A program made the position numbers and the translations under genes. A DNA stretch of 64,000 nucleotides from NCBI GenBank assembly GCA_013289615.1, contig JABCZO010000002.1:62001-126000 (forward strand), written 5' to 3'. The notes beneath the pieces are model-generated. The model was not told the DNA's origin and ran no database searches. It was given only the letters and a program-made list of their open reading frames with translations. Position 1 is the stretch's first letter, and every line of letters starts with the position of its first letter. Positions 63,456 to 64,000 of this stretch are shown here, piece by piece. This stretch comes from Gammaproteobacteria bacterium (GTDB taxonomy: Bacteria; Pseudomonadota; Gammaproteobacteria; Steroidobacterales; Steroidobacteraceae).

Positions 63456-64000
63456 CGGACTGCGCTTGACCACCCCGATCAGTTCGCCGCCTAGGACCGC
63501 CTCCGTCGGCGCCGTACCGTATCGCATTATTCCTCCACGTCTGGCTTTAGTTCCTCGTTGCCCCGCTTTGACCCCTTGTATTCAGCCGTCTTCCTTTTCA
63601 GGAAGCGCGTTCGGCGAGCACGAGCACCGCAGACTCCATCGGCGAACAAGGTAGCCGCAAGACATTGGGTACGCGTTGCAAAGGTGCGACACTCCCGAAC
63701 ATCTGCCACCTGGACTCACGTAGAATCCGTGACAGATTGTACAAACCATTGAACAATATCTATATATTATATGCACACTTCATCGATTGCGCATTGGCGC
63801 GCCATCCTGCAGAAGACCTTGCATATTCCTGGGTCTGTTTTTTGTACCGTCGGCACCACCTTATGCGAAGTGCCATGTGCAAGCACCCGAGCCGACGCTC
63901 GTTCGGGGTCGCTCGCACTCGAGTCATCGTTCAGCATCGAAGCCCTTGCTGACAGCAATATTTCTCAGAGTTGGACGAGTGTGAAACGTCGCAGCAGATA
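63456..64000. other. Right edge of window without a recognisable gene
   Basis: The best minus-strand frame (63709-63527) ends TRFLKRKTAEYKGSKRGNEE and so on, a charged helix that could be the tail of a transposase or other protein, but I cannot place it. The rest shows only short frames. The region is more AT-rich toward 63.7-63.9 kb. Confidence 0.4.

Overview
The window looks like chromosomal DNA of a fairly GC-rich gammaproteobacterium, possibly near the Xanthomonadales/Nevskiales/Steroidobacterales. This is an inference from slyX, a WecA-type initiating transferase, an ETF-ubiquinone oxidoreductase and the codon bias; no rRNA or complete tRNA is present to settle it. The window is very rich in decayed insertion sequences and gene fragments, as expected in a recombination-prone surface-polysaccharide region.

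1-7.8 kb is mostly housekeeping: a partial DUF924-like gene, a small unknown gene, ETF-QO, a solitary TnpB nuclease gene with an unusual catalytic-site arrangement, a WcaJ/ExoY-type undecaprenyl-phosphate sugar transferase, slyX, a pair of diverged noncoding direct repeats, a strong bidirectional terminator and wecA.

8.3-16.6 kb is a lasso-peptide biosynthesis cluster, all on the + strand: exporter (D), a coupled 44-codon ORF, nucleotidyltransferase, asparagine-synthetase-like cyclase (C), precursor (A), a deleted acyltransferase, HprK-like kinase (K), PqqD-like leader-binding protein (B1) and transglutaminase-like leader peptidase (B2). The precursor is the most striking object. A canonical lasso leader (YxxP...G.....T) and a plausible 17-residue core are followed in the same reading frame by a peptidase-S74 / intramolecular-chaperone domain, whose expected self-cleavage point lies exactly at the end of the predicted core. 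A decayed second copy of B2 lies at 19.2 kb.

17-42 kb mixes polysaccharide genes with island debris. A tight minus-strand operon (29.4 to 22.5 kb) encodes a methyltransferase, a bi-domain oxidoreductase, WecB, a heparinase II/III-like protein and a WbuB-like glycosyltransferase, and sits next to a UDP-HexNAc dehydrogenase. Two tRNA 3' halves (Pro-GGG at 19.05 kb, Ser-TGA at 31.8 kb), both broken at the anticodon stem-loop, look like relics of integrase-mediated insertions. Two large surface or secreted proteins lie here: a repeat protein with its own C-terminal S74 domain, and a beta-helix protein of the pectate-lyase superfamily. An asparagine synthetase-like/GT4 pair and a GT9 gene follow.

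42-64 kb is a second polysaccharide region: glycosyltransferases, two CgeB-type transferases, two FkbM methyltransferases, a GMC oxidoreductase, a broken aldo/keto reductase, a Wzx-like flippase, a GT-C-like membrane protein and two copies of a Wzy-like polymerase gene. One Wzy copy is frameshifted. The two copies form about 1.6-kb direct repeats around an 11-kb cassette. That cassette carries the only clearly intact insertion sequence of the window, an IS66 element with an 8-bp target duplication. WecA, WecB, the UDP-sugar dehydrogenase, glycosyltransferases, Wzx and Wzy together suggest an amino-sugar-containing surface polysaccharide made by a Wzx/Wzy-type route.
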